A DNA stretch of 64,000 nucleotides from Rhizobium sp. ASV20 (lineage in GTDB: Bacteria > Pseudomonadota > Alphaproteobacteria > Rhizobiales > Rhizobiaceae), in the NCBI RefSeq assembly GCF_016429015.1, contig NZ_JAELTU010000003.1, forward strand, positions 1-64,000, given 5' to 3'. A program made the position numbers and the translations under genes. Positions 18,378 to 27,689 of the stretch are shown here, piece after piece (positions within the stretch are counted from its first letter, which is position 1; every line of letters begins with the position of its first letter). Under the pieces are notes generated by a model. That model saw only the letters and a list, made by a program, of their open reading frames with translations, was not told the DNA's origin and did not search any database.

Positions 18378-19277
18378 TCACGGCAATACGGCGGCGTGAA
18401 TCTCGGCGACATAACCGCCGGGGAATTCGACCATCGCCGCCTGACGCTTGTTGGAGATATAGGGACCGGTAAGGACGGCTGCGCCCTTCGCCTTGGCCTT
18501 TTCAAGCGTCGCGGCAAGATCGGAGACCGCATAGCCCGTTGTCTCGCGGCCATACGGATACGGTAAATGGCCGTCCGTGACGAGTACGACCATCCTGCCG
18601 AAGACGGACTCAATGCCGATACGGCGAAATGCGTAGTCGGGGCGACCGATTTCGGTGCCGGACGCTTTCTTGTCATCGGCAACAACCTTGCCCTGCGAGA
18701 AGGCAAGAAACGCCTTGACGAACTGGTCGGCAACATCCGGCGACACATAGACCCGATTGTCCGGGACTCGTTCGAAGGCAGGATAATCTGGCTTGGCCTT
18801 ATGCCAGTAGAGCTGCATGTTGACACCGCCGGGCCATTGAACGACCGCATCGCGTCCGATCGGATCGGGGAAGGTATCGACGACGACCGATGCGCCGTTG
18901 GCACGGGCGACAGCAACAGCCTTATCCAGGTCGCTCACCAGATAGCCGGTACGCTCTGCACCGAAGGGATAGGGAATTGGTGTCTTGAAGCCGAAGAGCG
19001 ATACGGTTCCAACCGGTGTCTGCAAGAGTTGCGATGTCGTGCTGCTCGTCGTCGGTGTCACGGTTGCAACCACCTGCTTTGTGCTCGTGCCACCGAAGGT
19101 GCCGAGAAAACTTGCGACGAAAGCGTCCACCTTGTCTGGATCGACATAAACGTGGCTGGTGTCATATTGCGCACCCACGCCGACCTGTGCGTGGGAAGCG
19201 CGCGCAAGTGCCGCCTCGATCGGCGCTAGCGAAAGAGCGATGAGAAAGCCGACCGTACAAATAGAGCGGGCAAGCAT
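18378..19277 (-). CDS. Exported two-domain glyoxalase/VOC-fold protein
   Basis: A signal peptide (MLARSICTVGFLIALSLAPIE...AALARA) is followed by two tandem VOC-like modules. Each ends with a similar motif: YPFGAERTGYLVSDLDKAVAVARANGA then WPGGVNMQLY, and YPYGRETTGYAVSDLAATLEKAKAKGA then FPGGYVAEIH. The second half therefore repeats the first. I chose the ATG at 19277, with GGAGG 8 bases upstream; the ATG at 19292 would include that site. An exported VOC protein next to an amino acid importer suggests periplasmic binding or modification of a small molecule, but the function is unknown. Confidence 0.75.
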   Translation of the reverse strand: MLARSICTVGFLIALSLAPIEAALARASHAQVGVGAQYDTSHVYVDPDKVDAFVASFLGTFGGTSTKQVVATVTPTTSSTTSQLLQTPVGTVSLFGFKTPIPYPFGAERTGYLVSDLDKAVAVARANGASVVVDTFPDPIGRDAVVQWPGGVNMQLYWHKAKPDYPAFERVPDNRVYVSPDVADQFVKAFLAFSQGKVVADDKKASGTEIGRPDYAFRRIGIESVFGRMVVLVTDGHLPYPYGRETTGYAVSDLAATLEKAKAKGAAVLTGPYISNKRQAAMVEFPGGYVAEIHAAVLP

Positions 19278-19359
19278 ATTCCGAGCCTCCATGACATGAG
19301 AGGTATCTTGATCGAGTTCGAGCCTGGTTGCCAGCAGAAAGCGGATGAAGACGGATAGG

Positions 19360-20046
19360 CTATGCGGCCAATCCTGGAATTGTGAAGCGCGCTTCGATCG
19401 TCCTGAACAGCAACATGATGGATGCGTTGAGGACGAGATAGACGACGGACACCATGACGAATACCCCGATCACATCGTAAGTCTCGCTCATCAGATCTCT
19501 CGCCGTGCCTGTCAATTCCATGATCGTTACCGTCGAGGCGAGCGACGTCGCCTTGATCGTGATGACGATCTCGCTGCTCGATGCGGGGATGGCACTGCGA
19601 GCGGCGATCGGCAGGGTGATGAGGAAAAATGTCTTGATGCGGCTCATGCCAAGCGATGTACTTGCTTCCGTTGCCCCTTTCGGAACAGCGCCGAGCGCGC
19701 CGCGCATGACCTCGGCGACATAAGCTCCCGATCCGATCGCCATTGCAAACACGGCGCAGACATAGGGGTCGCGCAAGACGGGCCAGACGAAGCTGCTGCG
19801 CACCACCTCGAACTGGCTTAATCCATAATAGAGCACGAAAAGCTGCACCAGCATCGGTGTCGATCTGAAAATCAGGACGTAGAAGTCAGCCAAAATTCGC
19901 AGGCTGCGGTGCCGGGAACATCTGGCCCATGATGCCAGAGCCCCAAACCCGAAAGCCAAGGGAACGACGCAGGCGGTAAGGCTGAGCGTCGCCACCGACG
20001 CGCCCAACAACTTGCCGGCGGCATGAAGAAATTCTTCCATATCCAT
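19360..20046 (-). CDS. Polar amino acid ABC permease (HisM/GlnP type)
   Basis: A 228-residue inner-membrane subunit with about five hydrophobic segments and the His/Glu/Gln-permease signature FRSTPMLVQLFVLYYGL. The EAA loop is VMRGALGAVPKGATEASTSLGMSRIKTFFLITLPIA. It lies 4 bases after a second permease in the same orientation, so the two form a heterodimeric channel for the upstream binding protein. No ATPase gene follows; the next gene is the VOC protein. Confidence 0.92.
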   Translation of the reverse strand: MDMEEFLHAAGKLLGASVATLSLTACVVPLAFGFGALASWARCSRHRSLRILADFYVLIFRSTPMLVQLFVLYYGLSQFEVVRSSFVWPVLRDPYVCAVFAMAIGSGAYVAEVMRGALGAVPKGATEASTSLGMSRIKTFFLITLPIAARSAIPASSSEIVITIKATSLASTVTIMELTGTARDLMSETYDVIGVFVMVSVVYLVLNASIMLLFRTIEARFTIPGLAA

Positions 20047-20050
20047 GTGG

Positions 20051-20758
20051 TCAACGATGCCTCAATCTGTCTTCCATCCAATGGAAGAATTGGTTCGAGA
20101 CGAGGACGATCGAGAAATAGACCAGGGCGGCAAGCCCATAAAACAGGAAGGGCTGCCCAGTCGTACGTCCCGCCGTGCTTGCCACGCGCATCAACTCGTT
20201 GACGGCGATAATCGACAAAAGCGTCGTCTCCTTGATCGCCATGATCCAGACATTCCCGAGCCCTGGCAGCGCCAGCCGAAGCATTTGCGGAATGACCACG
20301 AACAGCATCCCGTGCATCGGCTTTAGCCCAAGGGCATGACATGCCTCCAACTGGCCCGCCGGCACCGCCTTGAATCCACCGCGATAGACTTCCGAACTAT
20401 AGGCCGCAACGACAAGCGTGACGGCAATGACGCCGATGAAGAATGCGTCGACTTCGATATAGTCATTATATCCGAAGCCGCTCGCGATCCACATCAACAG
20501 GCTGTTGGTACCGAAGAACAGCAGGAAGATGATGAGCAATGGCGGCACCCCGCGCAGAAGGACCGTATAGGCGGTCGCCGCACCCGATAGGAGCCGGGAG
20601 GACCCAAGCTTCGCAAAGGCAATGAGAAGACCGATAAGTGCGCCGAACAAATAGCCGAGCAGCGCACAGATCACCGTGACGCCAAGCCCTCTCAACAAGG
20701 GCTTGCTCCACGCCAACACATCCCACGAGAAGAAGGCCGACAGCGACGCTGCACTCAT
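20051..20758 (-). CDS. Polar amino acid ABC permease (HisQ/GlnP type)
   Basis: A 235-residue permease starting MSAASLSAFFSWDVLAWSKPL. It has the signature LLRGVPPLLIIFLLFFG and an EAA loop VYRGGFKAVPAGQLEACHALGLKPMHGMLFVVIPQ. The start codon overlaps the stop of the binding-protein gene (TGATGA), so the longer open frame to 20818 is discounted. It partners the following permease. Confidence 0.92.
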   Translation of the reverse strand: MSAASLSAFFSWDVLAWSKPLLRGLGVTVICALLGYLFGALIGLLIAFAKLGSSRLLSGAATAYTVLLRGVPPLLIIFLLFFGTNSLLMWIASGFGYNDYIEVDAFFIGVIAVTLVVAAYSSEVYRGGFKAVPAGQLEACHALGLKPMHGMLFVVIPQMLRLALPGLGNVWIMAIKETTLLSIIAVNELMRVASTAGRTTGQPFLFYGLAALVYFSIVLVSNQFFHWMEDRLRHR

Positions 20759-21609
20759 CAACCGGCTTCCTTGCAGCGATCCGGATCGGGCGCCGTCGCA
20801 ATGTCGAAGCCCAGCCATTTCTCAGAGATCTGACTGACGACACCCTTTCGTTTGAGCACACAAAGCGCCTTGTCCCAATCGTCTTGCAACGGCTGCTCGT
20901 TCTTGCGCAGCAATGCACCGACGCCGACGCCAAGATAAGAAAAGTCCTTGAAGGTGAGGTCCGGGCTCAAGACCTCGACATCCTTCCCGCTGCTCGAGCG
21001 GACGAGATCGATCCAGGGCGAGCGCCCGGCGACGGCAGCATCGACACGGCCCGCCAACAAATCGAGATTGAGGCTATCCTGATTGTCATAAAGCCGCACC
21101 GTCACGTCACCGCTCAGCTCCGCGTCGACAAACTTCTGGCTCTGCGTGCCCGATTGAACACCGACGGCCTTGCCCTTCAACGCCGCTTTCAATTCGGGCC
21201 AGGTCTTTGCGCCATTGAGCCCTGTGCTCTTCCGAGCGGCGACATTGATCGGCAAATTACCGTAGCTCTGTGTGAACAACAGCCGCTTTGCGCGCTGCGG
21301 CGTAATCGAGATGCCGCCGATAAGAATGTCATATTTGCCTTGCTCAAGCGCCGGGATCAGGCCTTCCCACGGCTGCGTACCGAAACGACAGGAGCGGTGC
21401 ATTTCTTCGCAAATGGCCTTGGCGAGATCGATGTCGAAACCCACCAGTTCTCCCGAGGCTTCCAGGCTGACCCATGGCTTATAAGCACCTTCCGTGCCGA
21501 TCCGTACCTCCGGCTTTGTGCCGTCCTGTGCGCTGACACCGACAACGCCAAGGCAAGCCGTAGCAACTATCGCCACGCCGATAGCCGCCCATGATTTCAA
21601 CGGGTTCAT
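20758..21609 (-). CDS. Polar amino acid ABC solute-binding protein
   Basis: A 283-residue family-3 receptor with a Sec signal peptide (AAIGVAIVATACLGVVGVSAQ). The family pattern is VRIGTEGAYKPW, LVGFDIDLAKAICEEM and WEGLIPALEQGKYDILIGGISITPQRAKRLLFTQSY. A late Cys pair (ALCVLKR, PDRCKEAG) may form a disulfide. It heads the two-permease operon and follows an M20 peptidase gene by 58 bases. The cargo is probably an amino acid derivative or opine-like compound. Confidence 0.92.
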   Translation of the reverse strand: MNPLKSWAAIGVAIVATACLGVVGVSAQDGTKPEVRIGTEGAYKPWVSLEASGELVGFDIDLAKAICEEMHRSCRFGTQPWEGLIPALEQGKYDILIGGISITPQRAKRLLFTQSYGNLPINVAARKSTGLNGAKTWPELKAALKGKAVGVQSGTQSQKFVDAELSGDVTVRLYDNQDSLNLDLLAGRVDAAVAGRSPWIDLVRSSSGKDVEVLSPDLTFKDFSYLGVGVGALLRKNEQPLQDDWDKALCVLKRKGVVSQISEKWLGFDIATAPDPDRCKEAG

Positions 21610-21667
21610 TCGTTCCTCCCCATTTTCTTATATCGCGACGACTAGGTCGTCATCGTCAAATTTCCTG

Positions 21668-23083
21668 CTACGGATTGCCATTGTGCGCGCCGCGCCTCGG
21701 CGGCGGATCGTCCGTTCCCAGATCCCAGAACAGGCCGGTCATGATCGCAAGCCCCTCGACAACCAGGGGCATCAGCAGATGCTCGTCCGGTGCATGTTGG
21801 CTGCAGCCCGAATAGGAGTGCGGCACCCAGACTGTCGGTATGCCAAGAAGATCGGCAAAGCAGTTGTTCGGTAGCGAACCGCCGGCATTGGGAAGGACCG
21901 TCGCGCGCTCACCTGTCGTCCTATGGATGGATGCAACGGCCCATTTCATCAGCGGATGCTCGGGATCGAGCCGGGTGGCGCCCCAATCATATTCGAAGCT
22001 GCTGCTGACCATCTGGATGCGATCGAAGCCCTTGCCGTCGAGGAATTCCCGGATCGCATCATGAAACCGGGTGGGATCGACATCCACCGTGTAACGGATC
22101 TGCATGCGCGCCCAGGCTTTTGGCGGGATGGCATTGACCGGATGGTCAGGCGTACCGGCAGTCATCGCCAGAACCTCCAGGGAGGTCCAGCCGAAGACAC
22201 GTTCCGCGGGGGTCAGATCCGGCTCACCCCACCAGGGGTCAAGCTTGGGTCCTTCAGGGTTCTCCCTGATCGCGATGGCACGCAAGGCTTCGGAGACGCC
22301 TGATGGTATGGCGGCGGGAACGATATCGCGCACCCTTATGTGCCCCTGTTCCGAAATCAAAGCAGCTATCGCATTGCTGAGGATCGTCGCCGGGTTTGCG
22401 ATCAGGCCGCCCCAGTTGCCGGAATGATGTCCGCCGGCACGCAGATCGCAGATCAGATCGAAATCGTAGGTTCCTCGCGTCCCGCCCACAAGCGTCGGCC
22501 GATCGGCGACCAGCCTTGGGCCATCCGACGCGATCAGCCAGTCCGCCTTCAGCATATCCTTGTGCTTTTCGCAGAATTCATAGAGCCCGGCTGAACCGGT
22601 CTCCTCGGAGGTCTCCAATAGAAGGACGAGGTTGTATCCAAGCCGTTGGCGTACGGCCAATACGGCCTCGATCGCCAGCGCCACGATCGTGTGTTGCCCC
22701 TTATTGTCCGCGGTTCCGCGTCCGAAAATCCGATCGCCTTCGACAGAGATTGTCCATGGATCGCGACTGTTGTTCCATTCACCCTCCATGCCAAGCACGA
22801 CATCGGCATGACCATAGACCAGCAAGGTTGGAAGCGCCGTGTCTTCGATCCTGCGTGCAATGAGAAATGGTCCGCCGCCAGGCGTCTCGTTGTCGATGAT
22901 CTGACGGTCGAAACCAAGCAGTTCCAGGTCATCGGCAAAATGAGCGAGGTACCGATAGCAATCGACAATGCGGGTCGCATTCTGGCTTTCGGTGGGAATA
23001 GCAACCCTCTTGGCCAAATCATGAAGAAAGCGTCCGTTCGAACCATAGGCACGGGCAACTTCCAAAGCAGCGACTCGAGACAT
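21668..23083 (-). CDS. M20-family metallopeptidase (DapE/ArgE/carboxypeptidase-like)
   Basis: 471 residues, with the M20 metal ligands and catalytic residues in VYGHADVVLGMEGEW (His-x-Asp), GRGTADNKGQH, ETSEETGSAGL (general-base Glu pair) and the C-terminal SQHAPDEH. A central dimerisation-like insert is present. I chose the ATG at 23083 with GAGGG upstream rather than 23185. It is divergent from a LysR regulator and upstream of an amino acid importer, so it probably hydrolyses an imported N-acyl or dipeptide substrate, cytoplasmic in the absence of a signal peptide. Confidence 0.9.
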   Translation of the reverse strand: MSRVAALEVARAYGSNGRFLHDLAKRVAIPTESQNATRIVDCYRYLAHFADDLELLGFDRQIIDNETPGGGPFLIARRIEDTALPTLLVYGHADVVLGMEGEWNNSRDPWTISVEGDRIFGRGTADNKGQHTIVALAIEAVLAVRQRLGYNLVLLLETSEETGSAGLYEFCEKHKDMLKADWLIASDGPRLVADRPTLVGGTRGTYDFDLICDLRAGGHHSGNWGGLIANPATILSNAIAALISEQGHIRVRDIVPAAIPSGVSEALRAIAIRENPEGPKLDPWWGEPDLTPAERVFGWTSLEVLAMTAGTPDHPVNAIPPKAWARMQIRYTVDVDPTRFHDAIREFLDGKGFDRIQMVSSSFEYDWGATRLDPEHPLMKWAVASIHRTTGERATVLPNAGGSLPNNCFADLLGIPTVWVPHSYSGCSQHAPDEHLLMPLVVEGLAIMTGLFWDLGTDDPPPRRGAHNGNP

Positions 23084-23183
23084 AATTTCCCTCACCTTGT
23101 GCGTTGACAAAGATAAATCAGAGCGCAAATTCTGGCGCAAACCAATATTTTTCCTAGGCACCCTTAGAAAAGTTAAGCCACGC

Positions 23184-24080
23184 ATGGTTCGTCATCTGCC
23201 GCCCCTGACTGCATTGAGAGCATTTGAAGCAGCCGCCAGGCATTTGAGTTTCGTCCAGGCCGGAGCCGAGTTGGGTGTGACCGCGGGCGCTATCAGCCAC
23301 CAGATGAAACAGCTGGAGGAATGGGTTGGAGGAGCGCTGTTCGAGCGTCGCGCCAACGGCGTCACCCTGACGGAGAAGGGCCTGCTCTACGCAAAGAAAC
23401 TCGGCGCGGTGTTCGACCAGATCTCATCCGCGTCGCTCTCCACGCGCGCGGGCGAAATGAAAAGCCAGGTGTTGATCCGGTCGCAGTTCTCGGTTGCCTC
23501 GCGGTGGCTTGCACCGCGCATGGCTCATTTCAATCAGGCCCATCCCGATATATCAGTCAGCATTGCGGCTCTTCCGCAACGATGGAATGTCCAGGATCCG
23601 CCACCCGATCTTGCCATCTATCAAAGCCTCGGCAATGTCGCAGGCATGCAGCAGGACCTGCTGCTCGGCGGACATCTTGCGGCGGTCTGCGCTCCCGAAT
23701 TCCTGAAGCGCCTACCGAAGCAACCGACGCCTGCCGACCTTTTCGGACAGCCCTTGATCAAGATCGAATTCATGGAACCGGGATGGCATGACATCGGCTG
23801 GGCTGCGTGGTTTCTTGAAACCGGTTTCGGCAATGTCGATCTGCATTTTGCCATCACCTTCAATCTGATCTTCCTTGCCGTCGAAGCATGCATCGCAGGT
23901 GGCGGGTTCGCGCTCATTCCGAACTTCATGATCGAGAAGGAGCTCGCAAACGGGACCCTGGTCGAACCCTTCGGCATCTACCTGCCGATCCGGCAGCCCT
24001 ATATGCTGATGACGCCGGAGCCGAGCCTGAAGCGTCCCGAGGTCGCAATCGTGCGGGACTGGATCTTGTCGCAGAAGTAA
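23184..24080 (+). CDS. LysR-family regulator, GcvA-like
   Basis: The N-terminus HLPPLTALRAFEAAARHLSF is the hallmark of the GcvA/AmpR branch, followed by AGAELGVTAGAISHQMKQLEEWVG. 298 residues from ATG 23184; the frame is open from 23097, but the earlier start would add about 30 atypical residues. It is divergent from the M20 peptidase/amino acid importer operon with a 100-base shared promoter region and is the likely regulator of it. Confidence 0.9.
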   Translation: MVRHLPPLTALRAFEAAARHLSFVQAGAELGVTAGAISHQMKQLEEWVGGALFERRANGVTLTEKGLLYAKKLGAVFDQISSASLSTRAGEMKSQVLIRSQFSVASRWLAPRMAHFNQAHPDISVSIAALPQRWNVQDPPPDLAIYQSLGNVAGMQQDLLLGGHLAAVCAPEFLKRLPKQPTPADLFGQPLIKIEFMEPGWHDIGWAAWFLETGFGNVDLHFAITFNLIFLAVEACIAGGGFALIPNFMIEKELANGTLVEPFGIYLPIRQPYMLMTPEPSLKRPEVAIVRDWILSQK

Positions 24081-24130
24081 GAACTAACCTTCTTCTCATG
24101 TTCGCCGAAGCGATAGCTTCAGACCTGCAA

Positions 24131-24844
24131 TCACTCGATGACGAATTGCACGCGGTCGGCGCAGAAGCTGGCGCGGCCGAAAGCAACTGGGCGCGCCTCG
24201 GTATCGACGTCGACCTTGGCCGATTCCAGAATAGGCCGGGTCCGCGCGATGTTTAGCAATTTTGCCTCGGCACCCGACGGCATGCGGCTGCTGATCTTGG
24301 TGCTCAGGCGAACATAGTCCTTGACCCCGAAGGCGGCGAGCGCCGCGGTTCGCGAGGCACTCGCCTTCAACAGCTTGTCTATCCCGGCAAAGCGGTCCGC
24401 GTCGAAGTAATCCGTGATGATCCCAGCCGGACGACTATCGACAATGGCAAGGCCGTGGACCACAACGACCTCGTCTCCAGGTGACAGTCCAAGCCCAGCC
24501 GCGACATCGTCGGAGGCTCCGTCATGAGCGCTCCTGATAAAGCGGCGCTCGCCGCTAAGGCCGAGCCGCCGGAGGTTTTCGCTGAATCGGGTACGATTAT
24601 CCAGAACAAAGGGAATGGGTCGGTCGGCGACAAAAATGCCGCGTCCATGCTCGATCTGAACGAGCCCCAGGCTTTCGAGATGGGCGAGCGCCTGACGGAT
24701 CGTGAAACGGCTCACTGAAAAAAACTCGCTCATACGGATTTCCGTCGGCAATTGCTCTCCGGCAGAAAGATCGCCGCGATGGATTTGCACCTCGATTTCT
24801 TCGGCTATCCGCCGCCAACGGGGATTTCGGGATTGTGTCGGCAT
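24131..24844 (-). CDS. GntR-family regulator, HutC/UTRA subfamily
   Basis: An N-terminal GntR helix-turn-helix (LPTEIRMSEFFSVSRFTIRQALAHLESLGLVQIEHGRG), then a UTRA effector domain ending YVRLSTKISSRMPSGAEAKLLNIART and RASFCADRVQFVIE. AAGGAG lies 7 bases before the ATG at 24844. It is divergent from a dipeptide-type importer operon, with a perfect 17-base palindrome in the gap, so it probably represses that operon and itself. Confidence 0.92.
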   Translation of the reverse strand: MPTQSRNPRWRRIAEEIEVQIHRGDLSAGEQLPTEIRMSEFFSVSRFTIRQALAHLESLGLVQIEHGRGIFVADRPIPFVLDNRTRFSENLRRLGLSGERRFIRSAHDGASDDVAAGLGLSPGDEVVVVHGLAIVDSRPAGIITDYFDADRFAGIDKLLKASASRTAALAAFGVKDYVRLSTKISSRMPSGAEAKLLNIARTRPILESAKVDVDTEARPVAFGRASFCADRVQFVIE

Positions 24845-24995
24845 GAAATGGCTCCTTCCGGCGAAGGCTGCGTCATACTTATGAAACACGCATACTGTAA
24901 AGGACTGGACCTCTAGAATTTATAAATCATCAATAAGTATTGCTCGGTGAAAACTCCGGGCTTTTATCGTATAAATTCGCCATACTCGAAAACAT

Positions 24996-25012
24996 ACCAA
25001 TATAATATTGGT
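24996..25012. promoter_or_regulatory. 17-base palindrome, candidate GntR operator
   Basis: A perfect odd palindrome, ACCAATAT-A-ATATTGGT, lies 78 bases before the binding-protein start in a very AT-rich divergent region (24890-25080). No other palindrome of this quality was seen there. Position and symmetry fit an operator for the HutC-type regulator; the assignment is inferred. Confidence 0.55.
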
Positions 25013-25090
25013 CCGTCATCCCATCTTCGAAGATTATATCTATTCACATAATCACGAAGCGCACTCCGGGCAAAAGGGATACGACTGACA

Positions 25091-26659
25091 ATGCCAGATA
25101 TTTCGAGACGAAGCTTTCTTGCTGCCGGTTCCGCAGCCTCAGTTCTCACCATCATGCCACGTCTTGCTTTCTCTCAAAGCAAAGCAAGACCGACACTGAA
25201 GATTGCCGTGCAGGCTTTGCCGGTCAGTCTCGAACCAGTCAATGCCATCGGCAATGTCGGAAATCGGATCAGCAACGCCATATTCGACACACTCATCCGT
25301 CGCGATTTTTTCAGCAACGACAACGGCTCGGGCACGCAGCTTGTGCCTGCCATCGCCGCCTCCTGGCACCGTGAAGACGAGCGCACCGTCACGGTTACTC
25401 TTGCCGATGGCGTGAAGTTTCACAATGGCAGAGCAGTGACCGCGGCCGATATCGCTTTTAGCTTCTCCAAGGAGCGCCTCTGGGGCGAAAAACCGATGCT
25501 CGCCCGCGGGCCGCTTTTCTCGGCCAAGTTCGAGAAAGTGGAGGCGATCGACGACAAGACGGTCCGCTTCAAGACCGTTGCGGCCGACTATTCGCTGGAG
25601 AAGCGACTTGCCTCCTGGATCGCCTGGGTCGTGCCGGAGAAAGAATATCGCGAAATGGGTCCCGATGCCTTCGGTCAGAAGCCGATCGGCACCGGCCCTT
25701 ACAAGCTCGTCGAGTTCGTGACCGGTGATCGCGTCGTTCTCGAGGCCTTCGATGACTATTATCTTGGCAAGCCGACGGCATCTCGTGTCACCTTCCAGGT
25801 CGTCCCGGAAGTTGCGTCTCGCGTGGCCGGCCTCGTCAGCGGCGAATACGACATGGCCTGCGCGCTCAGCCCCGACAATCTGGCGATGCTCGGCGCCCAG
25901 CCGCATGTCGAGGCGCGTGCCACACAGATCGAAAACGTCCATCTCTACATCTTCCAATGCGACGCACCGGTGGTTTCGGATCGCCGCGTCCGACAGGCCA
26001 TGAACCTTGCGATCGATCGGGATCTTCTCAACAAGGCGCTGTGGGGCGGCCTTGCCGGCATCACCAATGGCTTCCAGATTCCGCAATATGGCGCCTGCTA
26101 CGACACCAACAGGCCCGGTTTCGCACATGACCCAGCAAAAGCCGCAGCTCTTCTGAAGGAAGCGGGCTACAGGGGAGAGAAAGTCACCTTCCGCACGCTC
26201 AACGACTATTATGTCAACTCCGTCGCAGCGATCCAGATGATGATGGAGATGTGGAAGGCCGTCGGCCTGAATGTCGACATGCAGATCCTCGAAACCTGGG
26301 ATCAGGTGCTGGCCAAGGGAATGCAGGTCCGCAACTGGTCAAACGGCTTCCAGATGCCGGATGCCTCATCACCGCTGGCCAGCGACTGGGGTCCGAACGG
26401 TTCAGCGCAGAAAACCCATGGTTGGAAGGCGCCGGAAGAATATAATCTGCTCGCGGCCAAAGTGACCAGCCTGGCAGATGGCCCCGAACGCGAGCAGGCC
26501 TTCCAGCGCATGCTTGATATCTGGGAGGAAGAGGCGCCTGGCGCGGTTCTTTATCGTCCCGTCGAGATCTACGGGGTACGCCGCGACATCGGCTGGAAAC
26601 CGGTCAGCTTCGAATTCATGGATTTGCGCCCCTACAATCTGAAATTCTCCAATAGCTGA
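25091..26659 (+). CDS. ABC solute-binding protein, family 5, Tat-exported
   Basis: 522 residues with a twin-arginine leader (ISRRSFLAAGSAASVLTIMPRLAFS), so it is exported folded. The SBP_bac_5 fold is shown by LEPVNAIGNVGNRISNAIFDTL, VTLADGVKFHNGRAVTAADI and PIGTGPYKLVEF. It heads a six-gene operon (binding protein, two ATPases, phosphodiesterase-fold enzyme, two permeases). The nearby UTRA-type regulator and the enzyme make a small organic, possibly phosphorylated, ligand as likely as a peptide. Confidence 0.92.
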   Translation: MPDISRRSFLAAGSAASVLTIMPRLAFSQSKARPTLKIAVQALPVSLEPVNAIGNVGNRISNAIFDTLIRRDFFSNDNGSGTQLVPAIAASWHREDERTVTVTLADGVKFHNGRAVTAADIAFSFSKERLWGEKPMLARGPLFSAKFEKVEAIDDKTVRFKTVAADYSLEKRLASWIAWVVPEKEYREMGPDAFGQKPIGTGPYKLVEFVTGDRVVLEAFDDYYLGKPTASRVTFQVVPEVASRVAGLVSGEYDMACALSPDNLAMLGAQPHVEARATQIENVHLYIFQCDAPVVSDRRVRQAMNLAIDRDLLNKALWGGLAGITNGFQIPQYGACYDTNRPGFAHDPAKAAALLKEAGYRGEKVTFRTLNDYYVNSVAAIQMMMEMWKAVGLNVDMQILETWDQVLAKGMQVRNWSNGFQMPDASSPLASDWGPNGSAQKTHGWKAPEEYNLLAAKVTSLADGPEREQAFQRMLDIWEEEAPGAVLYRPVEIYGVRRDIGWKPVSFEFMDLRPYNLKFSNS

Positions 26660-26660
26660 C

Positions 26661-27689
26661 ATGACCGACAATCTGATGCGGGCGGGCGAACCGCCCGCCG
26701 CATGCCTTAATGTGCGCGGACTGACGATCATCGCCCGCGCGACGGGTAAAATCCTGGTGGAAGACGTGAGCTTTTCGGTTCCCGCCGGGGAGGCCGTCGC
26801 GCTGATTGGCGAAAGTGGTTCGGGCAAAAGCCTGACGGCTTTGGCCGTTCTCGGGCTCCTGCCCTCATCCGTCGAGATGATCTCCGGATCCGTGCTGCTT
26901 GACGGTATCGATATCACCGGCCTGCGTGGATCGGCCAGTGAGTTGCGCGGGCGTGAAATCGCGGTGATCTTTCAGGATCCGCAATCCTGTCTTGACCCCC
27001 GCTGGACGATCGGACGCTACCTTACCGGCCAATTCCGGCGCTTGCGCAACCTCGGAACAAGGTCAGCGACAGCTGAGGCCCATGCGATGCTTGAAAGGGT
27101 TGGCCTGGCCAATCCCAAGCGGATCATGGGTTGCTATCCGCACGAACTCTCCGGCGGCATGGCCCAGCGCGTGATGATCGCCGGCGCATTGGCCGGCGGA
27201 CCAAGAATCCTCATCGCCGATGAGCCGACGACCGCGCTTGACGTTACCACACAAGCGCAGATCCTCGATCTGCTGGCCGACTTGCGCAGCCAGAACGATC
27301 TCGCGCTGTTGATGATCACCCACGATCTTGGAGTGGTTGCCGACACGAGCGACCGAATGCTGGTTCTCTATGGCGGTCGGGTGATGGAGGCAGGGTGCAC
27401 CGGCCTTTTGATGGAGGCACCGAGCCATCCCTATACACGCGCCCTGCTGGCTGCCATGCCCGATATCGAGACAAGCACGCCACCGCAACCGATTAGCGGA
27501 ACACCGGGCCGGCCGGAGGAAGATGACTGCTGCCCATTTCATCTGCGGTGCGATTTCGCCGCCGCTGCGTGCCGAGACACGTCCCCCGTCTTTCGGACCA
27601 CACCGGACGGTCGACGCGGATCGGCATGCCATCTGGAGACCGGCGACCATTTAGAGCAGCGGCTTGCGGCACATAGAGGACAGGGATGA
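26661..27689 (+). CDS. ABC importer ATPase, DppD type
   Basis: 342 residues: Walker A GESGSGKSLT, Q-loop VIFQDPQSCLDP, signature ELSGGMAQRVMIA, Walker [16 protein letters not shown], switch MITHDLGVV, then the DppD/OppD C-terminal extension with HPYTRALLAAMP and a cysteine cluster (DDCCPFHLRCDFAAAACRD) that in this family can hold an Fe-S cluster. It starts one base after the binding-protein stop and overlaps the next ATPase by 4 bases. Confidence 0.93.
   Translation: MTDNLMRAGEPPAACLNVRGLTIIARATGKILVEDVSFSVPAGEAVALIGESGSGKSLTALAVLGLLPSSVEMISGSVLLDGIDITGLRGSASELRGREIAVIFQDPQSCLDPRWTIGRYLTGQFRRLRNLGTRSATAEAHAMLERVGLANPKRIMGCYPHELSGGMAQRVMIAGALAGGPRILIADEPTTALDVTTQAQILDLLADLRSQNDLALLMITHDLGVVADTSDRMLVLYGGRVMEAGCTGLLMEAPSHPYTRALLAAMPDIETSTPPQPISGTPGRPEEDDCCPFHLRCDFAAAACRDTSPVFRTTPDGRRGSACHLETGDHLEQRLAAHRGQG

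Noticed and set aside
18299..18916. 205-codon minus-strand frame overlapping the VOC gene
   Set aside because: It has low-complexity Ser/Arg/Pro composition and overlaps the VOC gene in another frame.
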